Below, one piece after another: positions 1 through 12,039 of a stretch of 64,000 nucleotides of DNA; positions within the stretch are counted from its first letter, which is position 1, and the number at the start of each line of letters is the position of its first letter. The translations under genes were made by a program, and so were the position numbers. The notes beneath the pieces were generated by a model. The model made no database searches. It was not told the DNA's origin and saw only the letters and a list, made by a program, of their open reading frames with translations. The stretch comes from Polyodon spathula (Eukaryota; Chordata; Actinopteri; Acipenseriformes; Polyodontidae). Where the stretch lies: assembly GCF_017654505.1 (NCBI RefSeq), contig NC_054539.1:72086413-72150412 (forward strand), read 5' to 3'.

Positions 1-360
1 AGGATATATTTTTTTACCGATAAGCCAAGCTACTTACAGTGAAGCTTCCGTTGCTCTTTCCTGATCTTTCATAGACCGCTTTATAAGTGCTGTGCTATGC
101 TGGTAACTGCAGTGAAGATATCTTCTATAACCGTTGTTCGGAATCTGGCAGGTAAGTTTTGTCAAACTCCTTGCTGTGATTATTATCATAATGATTATCA
201 TAATAACCAGCGCCACCGTCTCGGTACATAATGCAATACATAGTGCACTGACTTGCTGTTAGGTCGATCTGGAAGAATAAACAAGCCATGTTGTCTTTCA
301 AAACATGGTTTTCAAAGTCGACCTTCGACTTTTTGGCATCCATTTTTTCAATGTGCACTC
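1..360. other. Unassigned sequence
   Basis: No gene or repeat recognised. Short open frames on the minus strand (34-216, 125-370) resemble no family I know and overlap in different frames, so I treat them as chance. Confidence 0.4.
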
Positions 361-1080
361 TTAAGAACATAAGAACATAAGAAAGGTTACAAATGAGAGG
401 AGTCCATTCGGCCCATCTTGCTTGTTTGGTTGTTAGTAGCTTATTGATCCAAGAATCTCATCAAGCAGCTTGTTGAAGGATCCCAGGGTGCCAGCTTCAA
501 CAACATTACTGGGGAGTTGATTCCAGACCCTCATGATTCTCTGTGTAAAAAAGTGCCTCCTATTTTCTGTTCTGAATGCCCCTATGTCTAATCTCCATTT
601 GTCCTGGTCCTTGTTTCTTTTTTCAGGTCGAAAAAGTCCCTTGGGTCGACATTGTCAATACCTTTTAGTATTTTGAATGCTTGAGTTAGGTCGCAATGTA
701 GTCTTCTTTGTTCAAAGTCTTTTTCATAGATTCCTTCTCCAATTTCAATATCTCCCATATGATATTTATAATGCACATTTTTATTTCCTGCATGCATTAC
801 CTTACACTTTTCCCTATTAAATGTCATTTGCCATGTGTCTGCCCAGTTCTGAATCTTGTCTAGATCATTTTGAATGACCTTTGCTGCTGCAACAGTGTTT
901 GCCACTCCTCCTGTTTTTGTGTTGTCTGCAAATTTAACAAGTTTGCTTACTATACCAGAATCTAAATCATTAATGTAGATTAGGAATAGCAGAGGACCTA
1001 ATATTGATCCCTGTGGTACACCACTGGTTACCACACTCCATTCTGAGGTTTCTCCTCTAATCAGTACTTTCTGTTTTCCA
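361..1080 (-). mobile_element. CR1-type LINE, 3' fragment (copy A)
   Basis: This is the 3' end of a CR1-type non-LTR retrotransposon. The minus strand encodes the end of the reverse transcriptase (SGVPQGSILGPLLFLIYIND, then FADN) and the CR1 C-terminal region (QAFKILKG, RDFF). The catalytic FADD box reads FADN, so the enzyme would be inactive. Against copy C (30.2-31.7 kb) about 303 bp are missing near 717, joining IYEKD directly to EQRRL without breaking the frame. The open frame spans 588-1034 and is frameshifted after RTRTNGD. The element ends at 361-382 with short copies of an 8-bp unit (TTCTTATG on the element strand), the kind of tail CR1 elements carry. The 5' side stops at about 1080, where similarity to copy C ends. 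It is a dead copy. Confidence 0.9.
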
Positions 1081-1361
1081 CCAGGTGTAACATCTTGATC
1101 TCAGTATCCATCCTACAGTACTGTGATGTACTTTCCTTGCATATATTTGTTGTATTTAATAATGGCAAATTTTTGCCTTGTAGTGTACTGAATTAATTAA
1201 AAGTATGATCATAAAGAACTATTCACACAGAGTTACATATGTTAAAGAGTAAATATCTTAAGCTAGCAATATTTTTAAATTACCTTCTACTTATGTTGTG
1301 ATGTGTAATAAAACTTTTATGCTTCAATGAGAATGGGCCCTTAGCAAAACATTTTCAAATG

Positions 1362-1600
1362 AGAAGAGGCCATTTGTAACTCGTCCTATTCCAAGTCACT
1401 AGTTGATCTCAAAACTTTGCTAAGTTGTATTTTAAAGCATCCTAAAGATTCTATATCAACAGCATGGCTAGGCAACAAATTGTATTATACCCTCACGACT
1501 CTCTCTGTTACAAAGTGTATGCTTCATTCTGCAGGTTTGTGAACGAGATCCATTATTAAAATAAGACAGGGGACACAATCTGTCACATCCTTTTAGTTAG
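1362..1600 (-). mobile_element. Old CR1 LINE C-terminal fragment
   Basis: A strongly diverged stretch follows the same order of words as the CR1 C-terminal segment at 400-590: AGAGGCCATT, then a stretch equivalent to CAACAACATTACTGGGGAG (here CAACAGCATGGCTAGGCAAC), then CCCTCACGACTCTCTCTGTTACAAAGTG. No frame is open. It looks like a much older insertion of the same or a related family, in the same orientation as copy A. Confidence 0.6.
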
Positions 1601-2344
1601 CACAACTTGCTCTTGCAAAATGTGTAAACTCAGCCCGGGATCTTTCCAATCCTGGTGACCAGCAAGAGTTTCAAATTGGACAAATATTTACCACCATGAC
1701 TAGTTGAAAACTAGCACAACCCTACTACCAGATCTGACCAGCTAAGCTAGACCAGTGAAGGCCATTCCTGGACTCGCTGGAAACAGAGCAATTCTGAAAA
1801 TAAGGAATATAAAGCCTTGTTATTATTACACACACTCATACATCGTTGGTTTGTGGCAAGTTTAGCCTTGACTGTAATCATCAACAATAACAACAACAAA
1901 AAAAGTAATTGCTGTGCATATTGCAAAATGGTAAATGGTTACAAAAGCCTCCAAAACCTTTCAAAGGACATTTAAAGGCCACCATTTCAGGAGTGATAGA
2001 TTTATATGCAGCTTCTATTTTCATCTACTTTATCTATCTGTTACACTCATGAGGGTTTTTAGTTTTGTTTTTTGAGTGAAATGTGTTGTCATCATGGAAA
2101 TGGAAATGCTGGCAGTAATATCTGTTGAGATCAGGGCCTTGCTAAATTATTTGTCCACTGAGGACTAAGTTTTATATGCTTGTCCTTGCACCAAGGTAGC
2201 TATACTAACAATGGACAGGCTTCATTAATCACCGTTTTACTGCTGAAGCTATATTTTTCAATGTTAAAGCAATGGATTTATTTTTAGAATGGTTTAGTTT
2301 GGAATCAGCTATTCTTAGTGCAATCAAATCTTAGTCGATCAGAA
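1601..2344. other. Unassigned AT-rich sequence
   Basis: No coding potential, repeat or RNA gene recognised. Confidence 0.4.
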
Positions 2345-2354
2345 TATATATATC

Positions 2355-2392
<38 letters not shown>

Positions 2393-2420
2393 ATATATAT
2401 TATATATTATTATTATTATT
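2345..2420. repeat. (TA)n/(TTA)n microsatellite
   Basis: TA run with a few interruptions, passing into TTA and then a T-rich stretch. The 95-codon open frame over it (2318-2605) is an artefact of the repeat. Confidence 0.95.
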
Positions 2421-2825
2421 TTTTTATTTTTTTCACACCCTGGGGAAAAAAAAAAAAAATGCAACAGTTTAAAAACAAAAAAGCAAAATCACACAGCAAC
2501 CCAGGGACAACAGGCTTTGTTTGGCTGACAAACACAGTACTTTACAACAATTTATATAGCAATAGCCACCAGTGGTTTCATAAATCTCAATTGAAAACTC
2601 TCTAACTCCATGTCACAGGATCAGAGGTGCTGGAGAGGAGAGAGGTGCTGGAGAGCAGAGAGACGCTGGCAAGCAGGAGGGTTGGGCTGAAATGCTGATT
2701 TGGTACAATTGTATTAAGCATAAGCTGGCCACCACTCCAGATCAAGGATGGCATTTTCTTTTCTTGGCTTTTCTTTTCATGTCTTAATTTCTTAACTGCA
2801 GCTCTTTCCCTCACTAACCAGACTA
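2421..2825. other. Unassigned sequence between TA array and LINE
   Basis: T- and A-rich, with a short imperfect purine repeat around 2625-2680 (GGAGAGNAGAG-like). No gene recognised. Confidence 0.4.
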
Positions 2826-4166
2826 GAGAATAGGCATGCCTTGATTTAGTCTTTTCAAATAACGAAGACAGAATAACTAAAACAGGTCAGAGAACCATTG
2901 GCAAACTCAGACCACAACAAGGTCTCATTTTAAGTGCTTTTTAAAACCCAAAAAGTAATTACTAAAGCTAAGGTTTACAATTTTAGAAAGGCAAACTATG
3001 AAGGTATGAAACAGAAACTAAAAGAAGTACATTGGAGTAAAACAGAGAAAACAAAAAATGATGGCTGTTTCTTAAAAATGCAGTACTAGAGGCACAAAGC
3101 AATTACATCCCAAAAGTAGACAAATCTAAATCTAAAACAAAATTGCTGGAATGGTTTAATAGATCAGTACACAGAAAGAGTACTTGAAACTGCAAATGCA
3201 AGTCAAAAAGGAAGTTAGAAAGGCCAAGAGAGATATAGAAATTAGCAATGCCAAAAGGGGGCTAAAACCAATTACAAAAAGTTTTTCTAATATTATAACA
3301 GCAAAAGAACATTCAAGGAGGGAGGAAAATGTCTAAGTGATACAAATGGCAAAATCATAGACAAAGAGAAAAGAAATAGCAAATATATTAAATGCTTACT
3401 TTGTTTTTACAAAGTTTTTACAAAGGAGGATACGGACAACATGCCCCACATGTCAACCTGTTCCTATCCAGTTTTAAATAACTTTAGCATAACCGAGGCA
3501 GAAGTGTTAAAGGGACTAGGAGCTCTTAAAATAAACAAATCCCTTGGGCCGGATGAGATCCTCCCAATAGTACTCAAAGAAATGAAAGAAGTTACTTACA
3601 AACCGCTAACCAAGATCATGCAACAGTTTCTTGACACAGGGGTTGTACCAACAGACTGGAGAATTTCAAACATAATACCGATCCACAAAAAGGGAGAGAA
3701 AATCAAACCAGGTAACCACAGACCAATAAGCCTGGCTTCTATTATATGTAAACTGGTGGAAACTGTAATAAGATCCAAAATGGAAAATTACCTATATGTA
3801 ACAGAATTGTGGGTGTCAGTCAGGATGGTTTTTGGAAAGGGAGATCATGTCTAAATAACCTGCTTGATTTTTTTGAGGATGAAACATCCTTCTTGAACAA
3901 TGAAGACTATGCGGCGATCTGATTCAAGCATTCAAAATTCCAAAAGGTATTGACAATGTCAACCCAAGGGACTTTTTCAACCTGACCAGGGGTCACAAAT
4001 TGAGATTAGATAAAGGGGCATTCAAAACAGAAAATAGGAGGCACTTTTACACAGAGAATTGTGGAAGTCTGGAACCAACTCCCCAATAATGTTGTTGAGG
4101 CTGACACTGTCAATACCTGGGGCGACATTGTCAATACCTTTTAGAATTCTGAATGCTGAGTGTTAT
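2826..4166 (+). mobile_element. CR1-type LINE, middle fragment with rearranged end (copy B)
   Basis: This copy covers the endonuclease end through the RT finger region. It starts at GCATGCCTTGATTTAGTC, also found at about 48184 in the endonuclease copy E. The reverse transcriptase N-terminus is open at 3441-3854. Near 3910 the sequence jumps from the region after the RT fingers to the C-terminal region (about 3915-4105), an internal deletion of most of the RT palm. At 4124-4166 a short segment returns in the opposite orientation. GACATTGTCAATACCTTTT at 4124-4142 is the exact reverse complement of 3942-3960, so the copy ends in a foldback. Confidence 0.85.
3441..3854 (+). pseudogene. CR1 reverse transcriptase N-terminal part (copy B)
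   Basis: A 137-codon open stretch of LINE reverse transcriptase. Visible features are the linker ALKINKSLGPDEI (about residues 28-40, the conserved KSPGPD motif with P changed to L), VPTDWRISNIIPIHKKG (about 49-65) and PGNHRPISLASIICKLVE (about 69-86), which are RT motifs 0 to 2 of the CR1/L2 group. The catalytic motifs with LDFQKAFD and FADD are absent because of the downstream deletion. It is a relic of a self-copying enzyme, not a host gene. The first methionine is arbitrary, because homology continues upstream with stops. Confidence 0.85.
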
Positions 4167-5155
4167 CAGCCTCACCAAATCTGCGTTAAAAAATGAAATG
4201 ACAAACCTTTCAATATAAACGTCCCTGACACAGCATGGATAATAGCTCCGATCTGGTGCTGGAACAATTTATTCATATTCCTGACAAACCTGCTTTGCAT
4301 CCTTTGGAACTGCTTTACAGAACATTAATCTTTACCATAAGAGGACCAATAATTCATCTTCACGATATCCAATAGATTTGCCATTTAACAAAACAGTCAT
4401 ATTTCTTGTCTTAATTTCAATTGCATTAAAATCTCTTCCATCTAAAAAAAAAAGAAAGCCACCTACCATTCGATTAAATATGAGACTAATATAGCAAAAA
4501 CAGATTTACACAGTTAGATAATTCTGTGCTTTCCATTAAAAAAAGTAAATCTGATATAAGATTTATTCATTCAAAGACGACAATTACATTATTATTTTCT
4601 TAAAATCTTGATAATGCTAGATGCCAGCAGAGCTTGTGAAAGATAAAAAATTGCAATTGATGTGTGCATTTTAAGTAATTAGCCCTCAAAGTGTAATAAA
4701 CAACATTCTCTTTTGAAGTATGTGCATATTTTTGCATACTCTTGGCTAGATGTCTTTATTTAATTGAAAGTCCTGAGGCACAACATGTTGAATAATATTG
4801 CAATTTAGTACAGGAAGTGTTGTTGTTGTTTTGTTTTTACGTCATAATTAATTGTGGATGAAATATTACTGAACAATAAAAACATTTTACCCTGTAAAAC
4901 TTTATACTAAAACTACTACACTAGTAAAACAGGGGAATATTTAAATTGTAAATAGTAAGTAGAAGGGTAAGACAAAAAATAATGTGTTATCACACACTTG
5001 TTTTGGACAGTAAATAAACTGATGTTGTGAACTAACATTAACTGCTACAGTATATGCTTAAAGTAGTGTACATTCAAACCTGATACAAATTGTGCTATTG
5101 TGGGCTAGACTTAAAATAACATAAAAATGGAAACAATTACATGTGAAAGAGCCCT
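4167..5155. other. Unassigned AT-rich sequence
   Basis: No coding potential or recognised repeat. A few A-runs (about 4443-4455). Confidence 0.4.
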
Positions 5156-5674
5156 TGTAACAAGGTATCTGAGTGGATACAGGTGCAGAGGTGATGCAGG
5201 TTATTCTTGTGACTGTGGTGTAGTGTTGTTCTGGCTTTGTGCTGGCCCAAGGCGACAGCTCCGGATACATGTTAGCAGTCTGGTGGTTCACAAACAAGAC
5301 AATTACTAAGAAGCACAAACAAGCAAAACACTCACAAATTTGATTTCAGTTTTCATTGGGGTATCTCACAGTCCTTCTACTATTTAGTAACAAAATCAAG
5401 CGAAGGAACCGATTGAGATTCTCCATCCTCTTTTATGCTGTCACATCTGACCCCTTGGTAAATGACTGCAGATGTCTCTACAATCTACAGCTGCTACACT
5501 ATTTCCCTTCCGGGTTTTGCAACGGAGTCGCGCCTTCTTCTAGACTGACCGACTTCCCGACCCTGGGAAAGAACTGTCAGGCCAGCCTGCCTAAAGACCT
5601 TTGTTCCTGCTGCTTAGCGCCCTCACAGGTCGGGAGGGAGATTTACAACCAAGATTCATTGTATTTCTGTCACA
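5156..5674 (-). mobile_element. Solo LTR, Ty3/Gypsy-type
   Basis: Read on the minus strand this 519-bp block starts TGTGACAG and ends TTGTTACA, the TG...CA form of an LTR. It is flanked by a perfect 5-bp duplication, GCCCT (5151-5155 and 5675-5679). The order of landmarks matches the solo LTR at 39541-40246: ATTCTTGG-like start, CTCCCTCCC, CCAAGGGGTCA, a TATA-like CATAAAAG (+ strand 5430-5437), GTGAGTGTTTTG, and CAGCACAAAGCC. No internal coding region is present on either side, so it is most simply a solo LTR left after recombination between two LTRs. It is shorter in the 3' part than the LTR ending at 42062. Confidence 0.82.
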
Positions 5675-6265
5675 GCCCTTAATGACCTATACTATTTTTT
5701 TTTTCTTTCTGTAGAATACAGAGTACTCACAGTACAAAACATACTCAAGTACAGTAAACATTAGGATTTATTTACAAATAATACATGGAGAATTGATAGA
5801 TGACCCATCTTTATCTGAAACAATCCCAAATGACAGACTTTGATAGAGGGATGTTAATAGGTTCAACCATATTGAAGCAGGCCAAATTGTTGATGTTTCT
5901 CCTGGAACATTTTCACACCTGATGAATATAGTGGCTACTCTACAGTTACAGACATGGACAGCTGTAGGCATGCCGCAGTCTGGCAGCACACAAATTTCAC
6001 AACTGACTATATTAGGGCTAGTGTTTTTTTGTGTTTTTTGTGTTTTTTTTTTTACATATTCTGTTACTATTACTATCACCAATACCTCCAGTAAGCAGCT
6101 ATGCAAGTGTTAAACGTAAATCTAGTTACATGGCCACAAATGCATCCACATAACTAATACATTTACACTGAAAAAAAAAACAGAACTGAAGTGGATATGT
6201 TTTATCCTCTTCATGAACTTGACAATGTTTGGGTCTGCTTGACTGATCCTGACAATTAATTGTAT
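5675..6265. other. Unassigned sequence
   Basis: No recognised gene. Contains T-runs around 6026-6054 and an A-run at 6171-6180. Confidence 0.4.
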
Positions 6266-6655
6266 TGTGTGGGGAATGTTGCTTGGCAGGGACTGGGTTA
6301 AATTCCTCTCTGAAGAAACACGTAGGAATGTGGCTGGAGTCAGCCAAATGGTATATGAAGGGTATTAATGGTGCTGGGAGGAAAGTTGATGTTGACGTTC
6401 CAGGTGAGAGGGTGAATTGCTGTATTGGTGTATCGCTGGTGTTTAGGGGAGTTTATAGTGCCATGTTTCAGTGGAAGAGGCGGCTCGGCCCAAAACCATG
6501 TGTATTTAAAAGTGTTTGTATAGTTTCTGTTTAATGGTTTATTTTGGCAACAGTGCCTGTGTTTTGTTTATTGTTTTATTGTTTAAAATTAAAAGAGAGC
6601 ACCAGTGCTTAAACCTGCAACTTCTGTGTCTGAATCTCCCTTCATGGTTGTAACA
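6266..6655 (+). repeat. LTR-like dispersed repeat (copy 1)
   Basis: This block shares ordered similarity with 58942-59547. Common landmarks are GGGAAT near the start, GGGTTAAA, CTCTCTG, GAATGTGGCT, then TTTATTTTGGC and CAGTGCTTAAAC near the end. It starts near TGTGGGG and ends near TTGTAACA, with a possible TATA-like TATTTAAAAG (about 6501) and ATTAAA (about 6588). That layout fits an LTR, but I found no target duplication, so a different repeat class remains possible. The 89-codon open frame inside it has no recognisable product. Confidence 0.4.
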
Positions 6656-9006
6656 GCCTTGCCAGTGAGGCTGTCCTGTTCACACACCCAGACAGAATTG
6701 TTTCTGCATAAAAGAAGAACTGTGAACAATATTAACAATATAGAAAAACATTCACTTTGATTGACTAGTATTTCTTGTTAATTAACTGATAATGAGTTCA
6801 ACTGCTACACAAATGAAACAGAACTCTCTAATTCTAAGATTCCACTCGAGTCTAAACTCACAGCATGGTGAATAAACAGTCTGGTTCTGTCTGCCAGACC
6901 TGCTTTGTCAGTTAAGTGCCTGCAGTCGATGCTGGAAATGATTTATCACGGGGTGATTTACACCCATAGAGAAATGGAGATGGCAAGGACTGTAATTAGA
7001 AAGAGCGGAAATGTATCTCCTCAGCGGTGCGGTCCGCCCTCGGAGCGAAGTGCTAGAGAGAGCAACAGCCAGATGTAAATACACATCTGGCAAATTCAGC
7101 ACCAAACCCTGATTTAATGAATTGGGTATTATGCCAGAAACAGCCATTTCCCTTGAAACAAAGAGTCTTGAAGAACCACATCAAAAAGCAAGGTTGAAAG
7201 AAACTTGTTGCAATCTCCTTTTATTACATTTTCTCTGCTTTCCATCCTTACTTAGATCTCCAGACCCACAGTTAATAGATAGATTTGGAAATGTAAATTG
7301 ATCAAGTTCTAATGTCAGACTGGTCCTACGCTGTCATTATAATAGACTCATCCCTATAATAAAACTCTTTGACATCATTCTGCCTCTGATATAAGGTTCT
7401 ATGTCTTGGCTTTAATCCATAATGAAGCTTGGTTTCTGACACTGCATGAAAAAAATACCGCATTGCTGCCAAGGACAGAAGGATGGAAAAGAGTTTTTCT
7501 TCTGCTGAAAAATATGATTTACACACACACAGCATGTAATCAGAAAGCAAGTTCAAGGGTGCAGAATAGGTCAGAGGATTGGTAATGAGATATGAAACCT
7601 TCCACCTCAAGATTGTTGGTTTGGTGCCAGCCAAGGTCGGTATTGTGGTCTAAAGTTAATCTGGTTGTTATCGAAGCCTCCAGAATGAAAAATTGGGGTT
7701 GGTGTCTCAGACCAGTTCCTAGTCAACATCTCAAGACCCACTTCTACAGCTGGGGAAAATTCATAGGCAGTTTTTGCAAGGCTTTGCAGAGTTATGTGTG
7801 GGAGCTCTCATGGAAATCAAGGTCTGAAAGAACAACTTGGTACCTGTTGAAATACCAGTTAATTTATGCATTCTTGTTCCTCATTAGCTGAGGGAACACA
7901 AAGTTACTTTAGCAGGTACAGTGGCTTGTCACCTGGTTCTAGGAGACCTAGTTTGAAGCAACCATTTCTTGTATTAAACATTTAGTCCCCCTAAGTGTGC
8001 CTTACAGTGGCCCAAAACCTAGTCTCCTAGATTCAAGTTTCAAGACACAAAGCGGCTTCATGTTCTCTCAGATTTAGAATCACTTTAGAATAATTTCTGT
8101 GTAAGTCATCTCGTGAGTTTTTAAAACTTAGAAGTTAAAAGCACCCCCGTGGCCTCCACTGGTCTCTCAAACATGCCCTTTCTGTAAGTACAGAGGGTAC
8201 ACCTTAGTATAACAACTGACCTGTCCTCCTGCAAAACTCTTCACCAGTGGATGTGTCATAAGTGACCAAATTGAGCACTACACTTTTTCACTTTTAATTG
8301 ATTGATTGATTTACACTGTTTGTTATAATTTTGCTGTGATTTATTTTGTTGTTTTATTTTATATTACTATGTTCAGTTTTTGCTTTGTGTGTTTTATTAT
8401 TTTGTTGTATTTATTATTAGCACACTGGTGAACAAATGGTAGAAGTGAGTGATATTCTGAGGAACCTAACTTGTGTCTCACCTGTTACCCATTACCTCAT
8501 TTAAAGTCCTGTGACTCTGGCTTACTTGTTAACTCTCAAAACCCACATGTTATCTCTTGCTTTCCATGCTCCTTAGGCCTGATATCTGTTATTAGCTGTT
8601 ACTATTTCACGTATTGTTACTAACATGTATTCTGCACTTTCCACTGTATCTAGTGTACTATTTCATGTATTATGCACTTTCCACTACTCAGTACTATGTA
8701 TTATGCTACTATCATGTATTATGCACTTTCCACTGTATAGCATGTATTATGAATTTCTCTATTTGAAGTATTATGGATTTCCTTATATTTATTGCATCTT
8801 GTAAAGCATTTCAGTCGACAGTACAACACATATATGGACTTTACCACTATATAGGAGTTACGAAGTGTGTCAGATAGCATTATACCAATGGTACCTAATT
8901 ACTGTGGTGCTCTGTATACAAGACACACTGCTGGAGTATTGTTAGAAACTTAAGTGTTAGAAACTGTGTTGACAGTGGCTTTGTTTGTTCTTTTTGCTTG
9001 TTATAG
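6656..9006. other. Unassigned sequence
   Basis: About 2.3 kb with no supported gene. A locally GC-richer patch lies at about 7018-7075. Around 8590-8760 short words (CATGTATTATGCACTTTCCACT) recur several times, probably a decayed tandem repeat. Confidence 0.4.
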
Positions 9007-9190
9007 CACGTGCCTGGGCCTGGGGTTTTGGGCTGCCCCCGATGGACAGTGACCAGCGGGACAGCATGCGGGACGGTGAGAAGCCGGCCCTGGGTTTTGA
9101 TGGGCCTGTCTGTGTGGCTAATTTTATAGCAAAGAGGACAAGGGCTGTTTTTAACCTGGAGTGATACTACAAGCCGAGATCCAAGGAATA
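9007..9190 (+). other. GC-rich patch directly before a minisatellite
   Basis: Markedly GC-richer than its surroundings. It follows a pyrimidine tract ending in TTGTTATAG at 9006, and GACGGTGAG at about 9071-9079 would be an acceptable splice donor. A frame open through the patch ends in a stop just before the array. No domain is recognised, so this could be chance or an unrecognised repeat. Confidence 0.2.
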
Positions 9191-9208
9191 CAAGGTTGTA
9201 TCTTGATA

Positions 9209-9950
9209 GTACTCTGGTGTATCAGTTACAGGTTAATAGTACGCAGGTGTACCAGTTACAGGTTGATAGTACCAGGTGTACCAGTTACAGGTTGATAGTA
9301 CGCAGGTGTACCAGTTACAGGTTAATAGTACGCAGGTGTACCAGTTACAGGTTGATAGTACCAGGTGTACCAGTTACAGGTTGATAGTACGCAGATGTAC
9401 CAGTTACAGGTTAATAGTACGCAGGTGTACCAGTTACAGGTTGATAGTACGCAGGTGTACCAGTTACAGGTTGATAGTACGCAGGTGTACCAGTTACAGG
9501 TTAATAGTACGCAGGTGTACCAGTTACAGGTTGATAGTACCAGGTGTACCAGTTACAGGTTAATAGTACGCAGGTGTACCAGTTACAGGTTGATAGTACG
9601 CAGGTGTACCAGTTACAGGTTGATAGTACGCAGGTGTACCAGTTACAGGTTGATAGTACGCAGGTGTACCAGTTACAGGTTAATAGTACGCAGGTGTACC
9701 AGTTACAGGTTGATAGTACCAGGTGTACCAGTTACAGGTTGATAGTACGCAGGTGTACCAGTTACAGGTTGATAGTACGCAGGTGTACCAGTTACAGGTT
9801 GATAGTACGCAGGTGTACCAGTTACAGGTTAATAGTACGCAGGTGTACCAGTTACAGGTTGATAGTACCAGGTGTACCAGTTACAGGTTGATAGTACGCA
9901 GGTGTACCAGTTACAGGTTGACAGTACTCTGGTTTACCGGTTACAGTATA
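9209..9950 (+). repeat. 30-bp minisatellite with higher-order structure
   Basis: About 25 units of a 30-bp motif (GTACGCAGGTGTACCAGTTA followed by CAGGTTGATA). Five units are 29 bp long, with GTACCAGG replacing GTACGCAGG, starting at 9269, 9358, 9537, 9716 and 9865. The spacings 179, 179 and 149 point to a six-unit higher-order repeat of about 179 bp. A second variable site (GTTGATA or GTTAATA) follows the same pattern. In-phase 30-bp units read as ten-residue repeats such as VYQLQVDSTQ, but every 29-bp unit shifts the frame, so the series of overlapping open frames is not evidence of a protein. The first and last units (9209, 9924) are diverged, as expected at array edges. Confidence 0.97.
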
Positions 9951-12035
9951 AACAAACTAAGAGAGAAGACATGTTTGAGAGATCTTTTGAAAAAAGTCTT
10001 AAAGCCACTAGAATGTAATGACAGAAACAGAACATGACACATAGTTAATCTAAACAAAAAAAATAATGCATTGGTTAGGATTAATATTTTTCATACCAAA
10101 ACCTTACTTGCTCTTTATGTTAACAGTCTGATCCCCTTTCATGACCTCTTAATATAAAATCCTCCTTGGCTGTGCACATGCCTTTATAAAATTTTCTACT
10201 CAACTCTGCCCTTTAGAACACGATCAATCAAACCATAAAACTAATAAAAAAATGTCCTGGTGTATAAACAGAATATATAATGCACTATTTCTGAAATCAT
10301 GCAATGTATCTTGATAGACATATTATAAGTACAGGAACATGCTGAACAAGTTAAATTTCATTGTCTTGTCAATTGAATCCAATTTCAGGAAATGTTTAAT
10401 AATAAGACAAGAAAATCAATGATCTCTCTCTTTCCAGCTCTAACCAATTTATTTAACGATTAATTGTACAGGAATGCAATATAAACATGGCAAGCCTGGC
10501 CATACTATACGTTCTGTTACACAGTATATGAATGGAATAATTCTATTATATGTAAGATGCAGATTTGCTTAAAATCATAGAACAAATGTAATATATTGTT
10601 CATTGTCTTTAACTTTAGCATTTATGTTTGAGCGATTACAATTATAGATGATGAATGTATTTAATTATGCTTATTATGTACCTGTGTAAAATTGATATTA
10701 ATCCAGAGAATGGGAATTGTCTTAGCGAAGGGTCCATGGATTTTGGGTGATTTTGTTTGGGATTCATTCTCCATATCCATCCAATCCCTGGCCTCTTTTT
10801 GAGACTGTCTCCCAAGGTGCACACTCAGTGGCAATGGTGAGTAATTGTGAAGTAGTTTCAGGAGTGTAGGAGCTCAACGAAGCCTACCCCCCTCCCCTCC
10901 TCTGAGTAATTTTACTCAGTTGACCAAAGCATGATTTTAACCAGTGTTTAAATTCAAAAAGGAAAAAGCATTACAGTAGATTTGCAGCCTGCCCATTTAG
11001 TTGCGTTAACCCCAGCACAACAAAAATTTAAACTAAAGACAAAAAGTACATTATTTCTGAATGTTGAATAATTCACTCTACCCAGCAACCACTGTAATTG
11101 CTAAAAAAAAGCTTCAGCTTGCTAAAAAACTTAGGTTAGACAGCAGCGTACAAATTGCTTGTGAAAGTCAATAACAACAAAAATACTGTATAATTGCTTC
11201 AGTCTGAATTGCATTGGTTCCACACAGTTTGGATCTTTCTGTTTCTCTCATTCTGATTCTTACTGCTTCAGGAGTGATGGAAAGAAATGTAATAACAAAT
11301 GCAGCTGTCTTGTTTTCAGCAGTGTGGAAAATGAAAGTGTCTCGCAGGAGTGAAAATATATGCAGCATTTTCCCAGTGCTTGTTGAATTCAGGAATGTGT
11401 AATTTTTCACTGATCACCAGCACTTGATTTACATTGCGTTCCAGACTGTAGGCCTGTCTGCCATACACCCTTGAGGAAACCAAATGTTTAATATCCTCAG
11501 CCTTGAGGTCAGATCTAGAGACAAAACATGCCTTCCCCATATTCTTAAACAGGGACAACAGACTGAAATAGCCCATAGCAGACCCAAAGGAACAAATTTA
11601 AGTCTGGAGAACTGGTAATACAGAGAAGTATCTGTCATATGCATTTCTATGCATGTAAAAGACTGGGCTCCATTCAACAGGGATGAATTGGAGATTCATC
11701 AAATACTGGACATTTTTTTTTTTTAATTACAAGCAAGTGCATATTTCCATTGCAAACCTGTGTTATATCAAAACATAAATTTGACCTTATTTTCCCCTGC
11801 CAATATTTAATGCTGATTAAGAACGTTCCTCTGCCAGTATAAGGGTAACATTTTCCCATCTGTCTCTATTCAAGTGATCTAATGGCAGATCCAAATATTG
11901 CCACTGTTTAAGTATAAATAATAGGATAAAACCTTGATTTTTTTCCACATAACTTTTAAAGACAAAAATTACTTTAAAGAGACACACATACTATTAGGCA
12001 TGCTAGTATGTTAGTTTTTACAAATTCACATTCTT
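9951..12035. other. Unassigned sequence
   Basis: About 2 kb of AT-rich DNA. The short open frames on both strands at 11168-11859 overlap one another and resemble nothing known. Confidence 0.4.
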
Positions 12036-12039
12036 TTAA

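Noticed and set aside
2318..2605. 95-codon frame rich in Tyr and Ile
   Set aside because: Translation of a TA/TTA microsatellite.
7680..7760. SQHLKTHFYS reading, similar to an L2 tail (LKTHLF)
   Set aside because: Only a few residues match, and the conserved WN.LP and GARAFS blocks are absent.
9196..10037. Chain of overlapping plus-strand frames with VYQLQVDSTQ repeats
   Set aside because: Products of the 30-bp minisatellite; 29-bp units shift the frame repeatedly.
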